From NCBI GenBank assembly GCA_965262255.1, contig OZ253505.1, forward strand, positions 1,984,001-2,048,000: 64,000 nucleotides of DNA. The letters are read 5' to 3'. Position 1 is the first letter of the stretch, and each line of letters opens with the position of its first letter. Under the pieces are notes generated by a model that worked only from the letters and a program-made list of their open reading frames with translations, was not told where the DNA came from and searched no databases. The position numbers and the translations under genes are program-made. Source of the stretch: JANQQC01 sp965262255. Lineage in GTDB: Bacteria > Pseudomonadota > Alphaproteobacteria > Caulobacterales > Hyphomonadaceae. Of the stretch, positions 57,301 through 64,000 are shown piece after piece.

Positions 57301-57609
57301 GTAGAATCAATAATTGAGTCTTTTGTACAACGTGCGGAAAAAATCGACGGAGAAGAACTTGATGTTCGCGATGAACTGAAGAAACTATTAAAAGAATGGA
57401 TTGAAAATTCCCCGTCAGATTACTGGAACGATTTCAAGTCCGAAAAATCTCTTTTACAGAGTGCAGAGAATGTCGCCGTTCAACGTTTGATTGGAAGAGT
57501 GTCTAGTAAAGCTTGGCCGACCCTCAATTCTATGCGTTTAGTGGAGACTGAAACTCCATTCAAGATGAAAGAATATTTGCGAGTAACTGATAATGTCAAT
57601 CAGCAATGA
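54358..57609 (+). CDS. drmA: DrmA-like helicase (DISARM core)
   Basis: About 1083 residues from the ATG at 54358, preceded by GGAGG at eight bases; the frame's TTG at 54343 is less likely. Walker A LWFPTGGGKTEAYLA is near 462-474. A cysteine cluster (CPCC and CTNSSC) lies near 577-610, followed by the DEAH-like box IIQDELHLISGPLGS near 660 and the C-terminal ATNMISVGLDISRLGLMLV and QATSRVGRANVGG. These are the DrmA hallmarks. With DrmB it forms the DISARM complex that blocks phage DNA. Confidence 0.92.
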   Translation: MKDKSSDRDIVVTRLAEDLIGPRSENEKLESRPTDVYLTGILWPTQVEMNEDDDDSLVIASTGEENDSSSEEIKTRSLKKPSLAGLSFSVFSKTTPRIRVVSRFATYKIVRDEKKTDQTNSKTSEATSTSKNEQIAQKFWTRNSFEIISDLDIRSDQESPIKLSLEGSDSPNVKLNLRYVETADALLVTVTLINSQLPSDNRNEIEESTLFQTSIRIEPLDGTVLVPKPSRSATYRGQSVLRKEQEVADEDSGRLLYRNVSEFAVGHVCSAEHELDEELSEGRPTAKYVQTTWIPSAIVEGMDPNGHPYFGGIAKANENFNPYSAYDLANADSKTLSDGLLAFCSAYESWLTDQEKRVDQPSDVRPDLVHVAREHLVRCRTALERMLGTVDELKTNDKLRRSFQLANLAMYLQFSWSKSNSIGESLHWRPFQLGFLLLSAPSTLDRDHKDREYMDLLWFPTGGGKTEAYLALIACVAVYRRLSDDPNDHAGVSALKRYTLRLLTTQQFARSASMILALEAIRLGRVTVPDGLQLKGNEPFSIGLWVGAAATPNSREDAHTALQSGSQDPSSPKQLVRCPCCSEELSWSSSDLKSPIKVECTNSSCTVRGILPIYTVDEDVYERRPTLLIGTIDKFAQIVRKKDTNELFSIIDGSPPDLIIQDELHLISGPLGSIAGAYETAFDLMFQSKGYKPKVIGSTATIRKAPEQVLALFNRTAFQFPPPAIDHDNFGFAVRDERPGAVGRRHIGISSAGRSTKFVLQAVSGSLLQTALGAFDTDVRRDAYWTLVAYFGSLRELGGALVLLQDVVTGTIKYYAEARNEKARVSRNVEELTSRRTQTDIRKMLDILGYRYGEAGAVDSVLATNMISVGLDISRLGLMLVNGQPKSISEYIQATSRVGRANVGGLVVSVLNNAKARDRSHFETYFNWHQTLYRDVEVTSVTPFAARARDKVLHAALVASVRHLIPEMLSSPVAIKENKDRVESIIESFVQRAEKIDGEELDVRDELKKLLKEWIENSPSDYWNDFKSEKSLLQSAENVAVQRLIGRVSSKAWPTLNSMRLVETETPFKMKEYLRVTDNVNQQ

Positions 57610-59464
57610 CCTTAGCGAACTTCGGCGAAGTTCACTTGTTTCAACCTTTGGACCGGGATCTGTGATCGATTTCAGAGTCGAAAAGGGAGCAGTTTCCGGT
57701 ATTGCTGCAGGATTGGAGGCGTGGGATCATTATTTCAAACCAGGAGGATTATCCGGTTATCAGATAACACGAGAAACTAGATTGGAAAAGAAATTAAAAG
57801 TTGACGGGTTTAGACTTCCACCGGTAGTGTTAAAAAGAAATGAAAAACTAGAACCTGATAAGCGTCGTCTGATCGCAGTGAGATTCCCGAAATGGTTGCA
57901 GTGTCCAATTTGTGAATATATTAAGCCTGAGCGTAAATGGGATAATAAATTTGGGAAAGCGTATAGAACCTGTGCAAAATGTTCGGCAAAATTGCCGGGC
58001 GACGAAAAGAGTTTTGTTGTGCCGGTTAGATTTGTAATGGCATGTAAGTCTGGACACGTTGACGAATTTCCATGGGATTTGTGGGTTAAACATAAAAAGG
58101 ATTGTTCCGTCGGAGATTTTGAAAACATTGATAAACATCCTGGACTTAGACTTCGACAAGAAAAACCAGGATTAGAGGGCCTCATACTAAGTTGCCCAAA
58201 ATGTAAAGCCAAACGTTCTATGGACGGAGTTTTTGCAACTAGGGGATCTAAATGTCGGGGGTTGAGACCTTGGCTTCCGGATGGAAAAGAGGAATGTAAG
58301 AAAGAACCGTACGTTGTGCAACGGGGGGCATCAAATTTATATTTTCCGGTGATTGAATCAGCATTAAGTATCCCCCCATGGTCTGACAGTTTACAGGATG
58401 AACTTGGCTATCATTGGAATTCATTCATAAATCTAAAAGATCGTTCGCAATTGGAACGTCATGTTGAATTTATGGCCTTAGGAGATTTGAAACACGTAAT
58501 AAAGGTGATGGGATTAACTCCCGCGGAACTGGCTAAAGAAATTCGTATGCGATTAGAATCATTCGATCAGGTGGAAACTGACGATTTACGACCGCAAGAG
58601 TATAATCAATTTGTTAAGGATTACAAAAAGAATCGCAAACTAAGAGACGAATTTGAAACACGGAGAGAAAATGTTCCCGATGAAATTTCTCCTTGGGTTT
58701 CGCGAGTTGTTAGAGCTGTACGTTTGAGGGAGGTCAGAGCAATACGGGGTTTTACTCGGATAGATCCTCCGAGTAGTCCAACATCTGACGAAGTAGCACC
58801 CCTTTCAAAGGTTTCGCTGGGGTGGCTCCCCGCTATTGAAGTCCGTGGAGAAGGAATATTCATAGAACTACATCCAGATAGGGTAGTAGAATGGGAAGAG
58901 AGACGAGATGTAATAGAAAGAGTAAAAATTTGTGACGAACGGTATCGCGAAGATCATAAGATAGACAACGTAGATATCGAAGGTTCAGACTGGATGGTTT
59001 CCCCGCGGTACATGCTATGTCATACGCTTGCTCATGTTCTTATGCGACAACTCACGTTAGAGTGCGGCTATTCTGCTGCTGAGCTCAATGAACGGGTTTA
59101 TGCAGGTGTTGGCGAGTACAAAATGGCAGGAGTTTTGATTTACACAGCGACAACGGATTCAGATGGTACATTAGGTGGACTTGAACGGCAGGGAAAGACG
59201 GAACGTATAAGAGAAATAATGTACAATGCAATTAAATCTGTGGAATGGTGTTCGTCTGATCCCTTGTGTATAACTGATGCTATGAATGCTATAAACAGTT
59301 ACTCACGTTCGGTTTGCCACGCTTGCTGTCTAGCCCCAGAAACGGCCTGCGAGACTTTCAATCGCTTCTTAGATCGAGGGTTACTCATAGGGGATGGAAG
59401 TGGGTCTGGATTAGGTTTCTTCGAGAATATGAATAGTGTGCCATTCAAAACGAGACGGGCGTAG
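57593..59464 (+). CDS. drmB: DrmB-like DUF1998 protein (DISARM core)
   Basis: 623 residues; the start overlaps drmA by 17 bp. The N-terminus RRSSLVSTFGPGSVIDF is typical of DrmB. A zinc-ribbon-like cysteine set (QCPICEYIKPERKW...CAKCSAKLPG) lies near 102-128. The C-terminal DUF1998 domain has LCHTLAHVLMRQLTLECGYSAAELNERVY near 475-503, DGTLGGLERQGK, and a cysteine-rich end (CSSDPLC, VCHACCLAPETACE). DrmB partners DrmA. No drmC or drm methyltransferase follows. Confidence 0.93.
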   Translation: MSISNDLSELRRSSLVSTFGPGSVIDFRVEKGAVSGIAAGLEAWDHYFKPGGLSGYQITRETRLEKKLKVDGFRLPPVVLKRNEKLEPDKRRLIAVRFPKWLQCPICEYIKPERKWDNKFGKAYRTCAKCSAKLPGDEKSFVVPVRFVMACKSGHVDEFPWDLWVKHKKDCSVGDFENIDKHPGLRLRQEKPGLEGLILSCPKCKAKRSMDGVFATRGSKCRGLRPWLPDGKEECKKEPYVVQRGASNLYFPVIESALSIPPWSDSLQDELGYHWNSFINLKDRSQLERHVEFMALGDLKHVIKVMGLTPAELAKEIRMRLESFDQVETDDLRPQEYNQFVKDYKKNRKLRDEFETRRENVPDEISPWVSRVVRAVRLREVRAIRGFTRIDPPSSPTSDEVAPLSKVSLGWLPAIEVRGEGIFIELHPDRVVEWEERRDVIERVKICDERYREDHKIDNVDIEGSDWMVSPRYMLCHTLAHVLMRQLTLECGYSAAELNERVYAGVGEYKMAGVLIYTATTDSDGTLGGLERQGKTERIREIMYNAIKSVEWCSSDPLCITDAMNAINSYSRSVCHACCLAPETACETFNRFLDRGLLIGDGSGSGLGFFENMNSVPFKTRRA

Positions 59465-59505
59465 GCTAAGCCGATTCAGAACAAGTAGTCCAATATCTTT
59501 TCTTG

Positions 59506-59692
59506 TTAGAGCAAAAGTCTTTCAAGTAGACACTCTCTTTGTTTTCTTTAATATTCATAATATTCTTCCCTACAAGCGGTGCAGGCATGGTGATCTCCTA
59601 CACAGATAGCGAAACGAGTCTAACAATTCTCTACTTGTTCTGTAAATTCTCCGACATTTTGCGAGTGTCTACTTGATCGGCCTTTGCTCTAA
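59506..59692. mobile_element. 187-bp MITE-like inverted-repeat element B
   Basis: The ends are 30-bp inverted repeats, about 24 of 30 identical: TTAGAGCAAA, 6 variable bases, then TCAAGTAGACACTC in each arm. No gene inside. It lies 41 bp after drmB in the 459-bp gap to 59,923, which is otherwise featureless apart from likely transcription stop signals I cannot place. It shares TTAGAGC-N9-TCAA with element A. Confidence 0.8.
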
Positions 59693-59923
59693 GCCCATGC
59701 TGTTGTAAGAAACACTCGTAAGCCAGACAACTTGAACGAAAAATGGACCTTAGAGTGACACACTTCTATGAGTATTTAATGACAGGCAAACGTGGCTAGA
59801 CAATTTAGATAGTGATACTATCAAAGATTGTTTAATCTAGGCATCATTGCGAACAAGAACGTTGGAGCAGTTGTTATTTCGATTATGGTTTAGGTGTATA
59901 CGATACAAATGCTTATATCAATC

Positions 59924-61231
59924 TTACAGGTAATCTTCAAAAAGCGTGTGCAGTTTTCCGTGTCCGATAATATCCTTTGACCACGGATTCTGTTCTGTCT
60001 CATTTGGAAGCAAAGTTGAACTTTTCCCGTGGTTATTCAAATATCTTTGAGTGTGATTTAAAACCATTTCCTTCGAGTTAGAGAATCGTGAAGTCCATAT
60101 ATCCCATAGGTCAGGGTGAACCAGATTTTCAAGCACAAATCTATCTGCTTGGTAATCAGGTTTATTGGAGGTACATTTAATAGTATCGCCAATTTGGAAT
60201 GGTCTTTCAAATGTAATTTGGTCAATAAAAGTATGCTGACTTTCTTCGTACATGTTCCAATAAATGTGTCCGAGTTCGCGAAAAAGCATATACCAGAAGT
60301 AGTCTAATCGATCGTGTTTTAGAGTTAATGCAATCGTAGGAACAGTATGGTTTGTGAGTAGGGTAGCTCCATCAATTTGAGTGTTGGATAGATTCTTTTC
60401 AACTAATAGCAAGATCCCTTGTTCTCGTAGAAGCTCTTTCGCATAAGCCGGGCCATTAGGGTCGATTGAGATATTTGCTAGATTCTTAAGCCATCGGTCA
60501 TTCATTTCAAACTCGGGAATCGAAGAGTTATGCGTTTCGGAGCTAGCTTTATGCAAGATTCGTGCCCGCCAAGTATAAAGGGCTGGCTCGTGCATAGACT
60601 GATCCAAGTCATTTCTAATTCTGTACGGAGCCACATAGGATTCGCCTACTGTTCCAGTCAACCAAGTTTTAAAATTTTCTTGTTTGTACTCCGTTCCATG
60701 CCCTTCAATCCAACCTAACTTATACACCTCGTCTATCGGAAAATCTTCCCATCGATATAGGTCAGAATACTCTTTTACTGTAGAATTTTCTGAAGCGACT
60801 CCGTTTGAAAAATTTGTTGTAGCACACCTCGAGGTGTCGATGCTCAGAGTTTCAGAAACCCTCATCAAAGTTTCAAAACTAACAAGTTCATACTGGGTTT
60901 CTTCAAAACACGTTATTATTGACGGTTCTAACCCTGAAAGCAGCGCCAATTTCCACTGTGACCAGCCTCGTGAGAGTCGAGTTTGAATGAGAATCTTTGG
61001 TAATTCGGAGAGAACAAAAGATCTCGGTAGCTCGAAATTACCTGATCGTAGACTTTTATATTCATCGATGTCTTTCTGCATATTGTTAGAGAACCCCTTG
61101 AAGCCGGCCAACGCAAACATTTTTACTCTATCGGCGCTAACGTCTTCTCTGGTTTCAACATTCTTGATTGAGGCGTTCAGAGAATTCAATCTATTCTGGC
61201 ACACCTGTAGTTGTTCGTCGTTTAGAATCAT
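59924..61231 (-). CDS. XRE-family protein with ImmA-like domain, altered zinc motif
   Basis: 435 residues. N-terminal coil (1-75), then an HTH at about 80-135 (LSRGWSQWKLALLSGLEPSIITCFEE). The C-terminal COG2856/ImmA-like part has YFWYMLFRELGHIYWNMYE near 320: HExxH has become R-E-L-G-H, so one zinc ligand is lost. Strongly similar to the next gene upstream in the operon; such XRE-COG2856 proteins are proposed antitoxins or regulators. It may regulate the PIN-GNAT gene without protease activity. Confidence 0.8.
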   Translation of the reverse strand: MILNDEQLQVCQNRLNSLNASIKNVETREDVSADRVKMFALAGFKGFSNNMQKDIDEYKSLRSGNFELPRSFVLSELPKILIQTRLSRGWSQWKLALLSGLEPSIITCFEETQYELVSFETLMRVSETLSIDTSRCATTNFSNGVASENSTVKEYSDLYRWEDFPIDEVYKLGWIEGHGTEYKQENFKTWLTGTVGESYVAPYRIRNDLDQSMHEPALYTWRARILHKASSETHNSSIPEFEMNDRWLKNLANISIDPNGPAYAKELLREQGILLLVEKNLSNTQIDGATLLTNHTVPTIALTLKHDRLDYFWYMLFRELGHIYWNMYEESQHTFIDQITFERPFQIGDTIKCTSNKPDYQADRFVLENLVHPDLWDIWTSRFSNSKEMVLNHTQRYLNNHGKSSTLLPNETEQNPWSKDIIGHGKLHTLFEDYL

Positions 61232-61364
61232 TTTTGTTTCTCCTTTCTGAAGTTTTCATTGGATTTTACCCGAACGACTAGTCGGGCTTTATTGTAACAA
61301 GCGAAGTGCGATTAGTGCAATGGAAATATAAACTCTACAACAAATGACGCTTGAATTCACTCAT

Positions 61365-62372
61365 TTATGATTTTCTTTCCCTAAATTCATGAAAATGTTG
61401 ATGCAATGAGCCTTGACCTAGCAGGGTTCCAAGAATCTTAAAGTCATTACTTGCTCTCCGAATCCGTCCAGCGAGTATACTCGGGTGGATATTCAGCCGT
61501 CTTGCGTCTGTCATTACATTTTCTATGGTAGGAACTAGTCTTGAACTACAGCGATCCCATTCTTCTGGAGCGATAAACTTACTCAGCGCGAAACAATCAG
61601 CCTCGTTCTCTAGTTCATCTAACTCGTGATTTTCGAAAACGTCTTTGCCATTGCTCCTACCGAGAATCTTTTGGTCAATGAAGTTAGAATGGTGCCGGGA
61701 GAATAAGTGAAGATAAACGTGCGCGAGCTCGTGAAAGAGCGTAAACCAGAAATAGTCCAATCGGTTATTTCTAAGTGTTAATGCAACTATCGGATGTCCG
61801 TCATGGGACAGCAAGGCGGCACCATCAAGACAGGTTTTTGGTAAGTGGCGTTCAACGACAAAAATAATACCTTGTTCACGGAGAAGCTCTCTTACTTTAA
61901 ATGGACCATCGGTTTCAACAGATAAAGCGACTAGGTTTTTAAGCCATCTTTCGTCGCCTGTGTACTTTGGAATGACAGTATTTCTGATTTCCTTCTGAGC
62001 CAGATTCAAGATTCTTGCTTGCCAAGTCAAGATTGACGGAACGTCAGGGTTTAACTTAATCCCCTGTCCTTTACGAAGGAGACCGGATGTAGCAATGCCT
62101 CTAGCTGAATCAGACATCCATTCTTTAAAGGCATCGTTATGATTGGATTCATATTGATCGGAAATCCACCCGCGTTTGAAAGCTTCCCTTGTAGGAAAAT
62201 TGTTCCAACCAATATCATCGAATCTGCAAAGCTGTGTAATCTCCGGAGAATGTGTTTTCCTCGTTGGTTGGGGCATAAAGCAAGCGGTAGTATCAATATC
62301 AAGCGCTTTCGCGACTTCCAATTTCTTTGACAAACTTGAGCCTAGGTGTTTAGTCCCGCAAACAAGTGCCAT
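61365..62372 (-). CDS. ImmA/IrrE-like zinc peptidase with truncated XRE domain
   Basis: 335 residues. The N-terminus retains only the last HTH helices (MALVCGTKHLGSSLSKKLEVAKAL), and an in-frame stop lies just upstream, so the HTH is truncated or disrupted. The peptidase domain has the intact zinc motif Y-F-W-F-T-L-F-H-E-L-A-H-V-Y near 215-228 and EADCFAL near 265. It is a paralogue of the downstream gene. It is the only one of the three such proteins in the window with a complete HExxH. Confidence 0.8.
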   Translation of the reverse strand: MALVCGTKHLGSSLSKKLEVAKALDIDTTACFMPQPTRKTHSPEITQLCRFDDIGWNNFPTREAFKRGWISDQYESNHNDAFKEWMSDSARGIATSGLLRKGQGIKLNPDVPSILTWQARILNLAQKEIRNTVIPKYTGDERWLKNLVALSVETDGPFKVRELLREQGIIFVVERHLPKTCLDGAALLSHDGHPIVALTLRNNRLDYFWFTLFHELAHVYLHLFSRHHSNFIDQKILGRSNGKDVFENHELDELENEADCFALSKFIAPEEWDRCSSRLVPTIENVMTDARRLNIHPSILAGRIRRASNDFKILGTLLGQGSLHQHFHEFRERKS

Positions 62373-62599
62373 GGAACATGTTTGAATCGGTCAGGTTCAT
62401 TCGGCTAACATTTGTCAATTGCTCAGTCCAGCAATCGTGGGTAAGGAACAATTTTCGAATCGGCTGGATCCTCACTGGCAGTCATGAAAGAATTAAGTCT
62501 ATGGGTTCTCACGTTTCCATGCCGGTCGGAAAAGTTCTTCGAGCATTCGCAATAGTTGGTATCTCCCCGTTACGCTAAGAGAAAGTTGCTAACTTCGCA

Positions 62600-64000
62600 T
62601 TAATCGAAATCGTAACCCATCTCGAGGATTTTGTTGACTTGCTCGGCGCTAATTTGTTTTGCCGAAACCAAATTGGAATCATCGGCTGCACCGATACCTT
62701 TTAACTGATCCAACGGTATCGGGTTATGTAGCCTAAAAAAATTGTCAAAAGATGTAACTACAACGTTTCGAGTTCTTAGAGTATTTTCCTTACTTACCTC
62801 TAATCTTCCGTCCAACTCACGGATTGTTTCAAAATTTGGATACACTAATGCACTAATAATTTGAGCAACGGCGAGAATTGCACCGGCCCCCTTGTTCCCG
62901 CCTTTCGATTCGTAGAAAAAGATTGGTGAACCTGGTTTCATCTTCGAAGCATTGCTAGCGCGACTCACGTATGTACGCCGCGAAAAGTATTTTGCATTCA
63001 GGTCAAAATTTATTGAGAGAGGCGGGGTCTCCTCTAATAGTTCTTTCGAGAAGAGTGGTTTTATCGGTACCACTACACCGTCTCGGTCATTCCAAGCGAT
63101 AACTGTTGGACAGAACAATTTTTCGAATTCAAACTGAGATAAATAAGCTGAATGGCCACTTTGGGTTTGTATTTTGAACCTCTCAAGTCTTTTAGGCATT
63201 AGACTTGGTAGAATCAAGCCCGTTCTATCAAGGATTTCGCGAACTAACTCTGGCCATTGTTGTTCAGTAATCGGTCGACCGATCGCGACCTTCCTGTTAT
63301 GAGATTCACCGATTGACGTATTGAAGCCTTTGGAACGTGACAAAGCCGAGAGTGTTGGTTGCTTTGCGGGGATTTCGATTTCAATGTTAGAGACGCAATT
63401 GCGACTTGCTTCTTTCAATGATAGATTGAGTAAGTGCTCCGCGAAAAGACCCTTGTGAAAATTATTTTCGTCACAATACATCGTTAGTTTACTTGTACTA
63501 TCGGTCTTCCTGGCAGTCAATAGAATGGCAACTCCACATATCTTGCCATTGACACGAAAGCATCGCCTCCAACAGTCTATCTCATTGATAGATTCTATGG
63601 AGAACTCCTGAATGATCGACTCTTGTACGTTGTTAAGGGTAAAGTACTCCGATACTTCATATTGAGACGGAATGGATATCGTAAATCTTTCAACCTGCTG
63701 AGCTGTCCGCGTTCTTCTTTCATCTCGCTCTGTTACCAACTGTAATAGGTCGTCAATAGAGATAACATCTATACCAAACTCATTGATAAGAAGTTCTCTA
63801 TGTCCAAGAATCTCATTATTGCTTGTGACGAACGCTAAGGCACGATTTAGGATTGCGTTTGCAATTTGTTTGCTACAACTTGTTGATCGTTGCGCGTTAG
63901 CGTTTGATGGACTGTGTTCAACAAATAGACGATTGTGGATCCTATCACGTAATGAGTTTAAATCTTCTGGATATGCCTCAGTTAGTCGGGGCAGGTCTTG
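62600..64000 (-). CDS. PIN-GNAT-ASCH/EVE-like multidomain protein, N-terminus beyond window
   Basis: The frame is open to the right edge (at least 466 codons); the apparent TTG start at 63739 is internal. Visible parts: the end of a PIN domain (AFVTSNNEILGH then EFGIDVISIDDLL), a GNAT-like middle (CGVAILLTARK, then EASRNCVSNIEIEIP and ALSRSKGF), and a C-terminal PUA/ASCH-like part (MKPGSPIFFYESKGGNKGAGAILAVAQI). This domain chain is a predicted toxin associated with XRE-COG2856 genes, which follow here. Likely an RNA-targeting or acyl-modifying toxin. Confidence 0.7.
   Translation of the reverse strand, partial: QDLPRLTEAYPEDLNSLRDRIHNRLFVEHSPSNANAQRSTSCSKQIANAILNRALAFVTSNNEILGHRELLINEFGIDVISIDDLLQLVTERDERRTRTAQQVERFTISIPSQYEVSEYFTLNNVQESIIQEFSIESINEIDCWRRCFRVNGKICGVAILLTARKTDSTSKLTMYCDENNFHKGLFAEHLLNLSLKEASRNCVSNIEIEIPAKQPTLSALSRSKGFNTSIGESHNRKVAIGRPITEQQWPELVREILDRTGLILPSLMPKRLERFKIQTQSGHSAYLSQFEFEKLFCPTVIAWNDRDGVVVPIKPLFSKELLEETPPLSINFDLNAKYFSRRTYVSRASNASKMKPGSPIFFYESKGGNKGAGAILAVAQIISALVYPNFETIRELDGRLEVSKENTLRTRNVVVTSFDNFFRLHNPIPLDQLKGIGAADDSNLVSAKQISAEQVNKILEMGYDFD

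Noticed and set aside
62600..63739. Complete 379-residue GNAT-ASCH protein starting at 63739
   Set aside because: The frame stays open to the window edge and the added residues look like the end of a PIN domain, so the gene is longer and partial here.
1..64000. CRISPR array
   Set aside because: No set of regularly spaced identical repeats and no cas gene seen; the island repeats number two or three and are kilobases apart.

Overview
The window most likely comes from an alphaproteobacterium with a fairly AT-rich genome. The best evidence is the SdhC/SdhD/SdhA set (mitochondrial-like SdhA, SdhC with the H-x3-G-x-R-H-L signature), an alphaproteobacterial-type XerC, and a 57-residue DUF1192 protein, a family typical of that class. 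No species can be named from the sequence alone.

Positions 1-24,310 are mostly housekeeping genes with small accessory insertions. They hold sdhCDA (sdhB is not next to sdhA), a decayed VapBC locus, a zeta-type kinase toxin with a small partner, a DUF885 lipoprotein, a glutamine amidotransferase, a phosphohexomutase and UDP-glucose dehydrogenase pair, xerC, an XRE/ImmA gene, an RloA-like ATPase sitting inside a segmental duplication, an amidohydrolase lipoprotein, accA, an epoxide hydrolase, an iron alcohol dehydrogenase, tRNA-Gly(GCC), a YceI lipoprotein, a DUF4143 ATPase with a palindrome at its start codon, and a thioesterase.

Positions 24,415-64,000 are a dense defence island. In order it holds: (A) a MORC/Z1-helicase/PD-(D/E)XK/AIPR restriction-type operon whose C5-methyltransferase is out of frame at a G9 tract and lacks a normal start; (B) a DnaQ-like exonuclease and a NERD-helicase, bracketed by about 130-bp hairpin repeats; (C) a complete type I Zorya operon, zorABCD; (D) a DUF1192 gene and an sce7726-family nuclease-like gene; (E) a DISARM-like locus with drmD on one strand and uvrD-like helicase, drmA and drmB on the other, with no methyltransferase and no PLD gene drmC; (F) two XRE/ImmA-type genes downstream of a PIN-GNAT-ASCH-like toxin that runs off the right edge.

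The most notable pattern is that several modules are delimited by their own non-coding repeats. Two small inverted-repeat elements share the end signature TTAGAGC-N9-TCAA and flank uvrD-drmA-drmB. Hairpin repeats with a covarying stem flank the exonuclease/helicase pair. A diverged segmental duplication of about 300 bp flanks the RloA-like ATPase. The strongest candidates for something undescribed are the methyltransferase-free UvrD-DrmAB-DrmD locus with its bracketing elements, and the Z1/MORC system with a disrupted or phase-variable methyltransferase.
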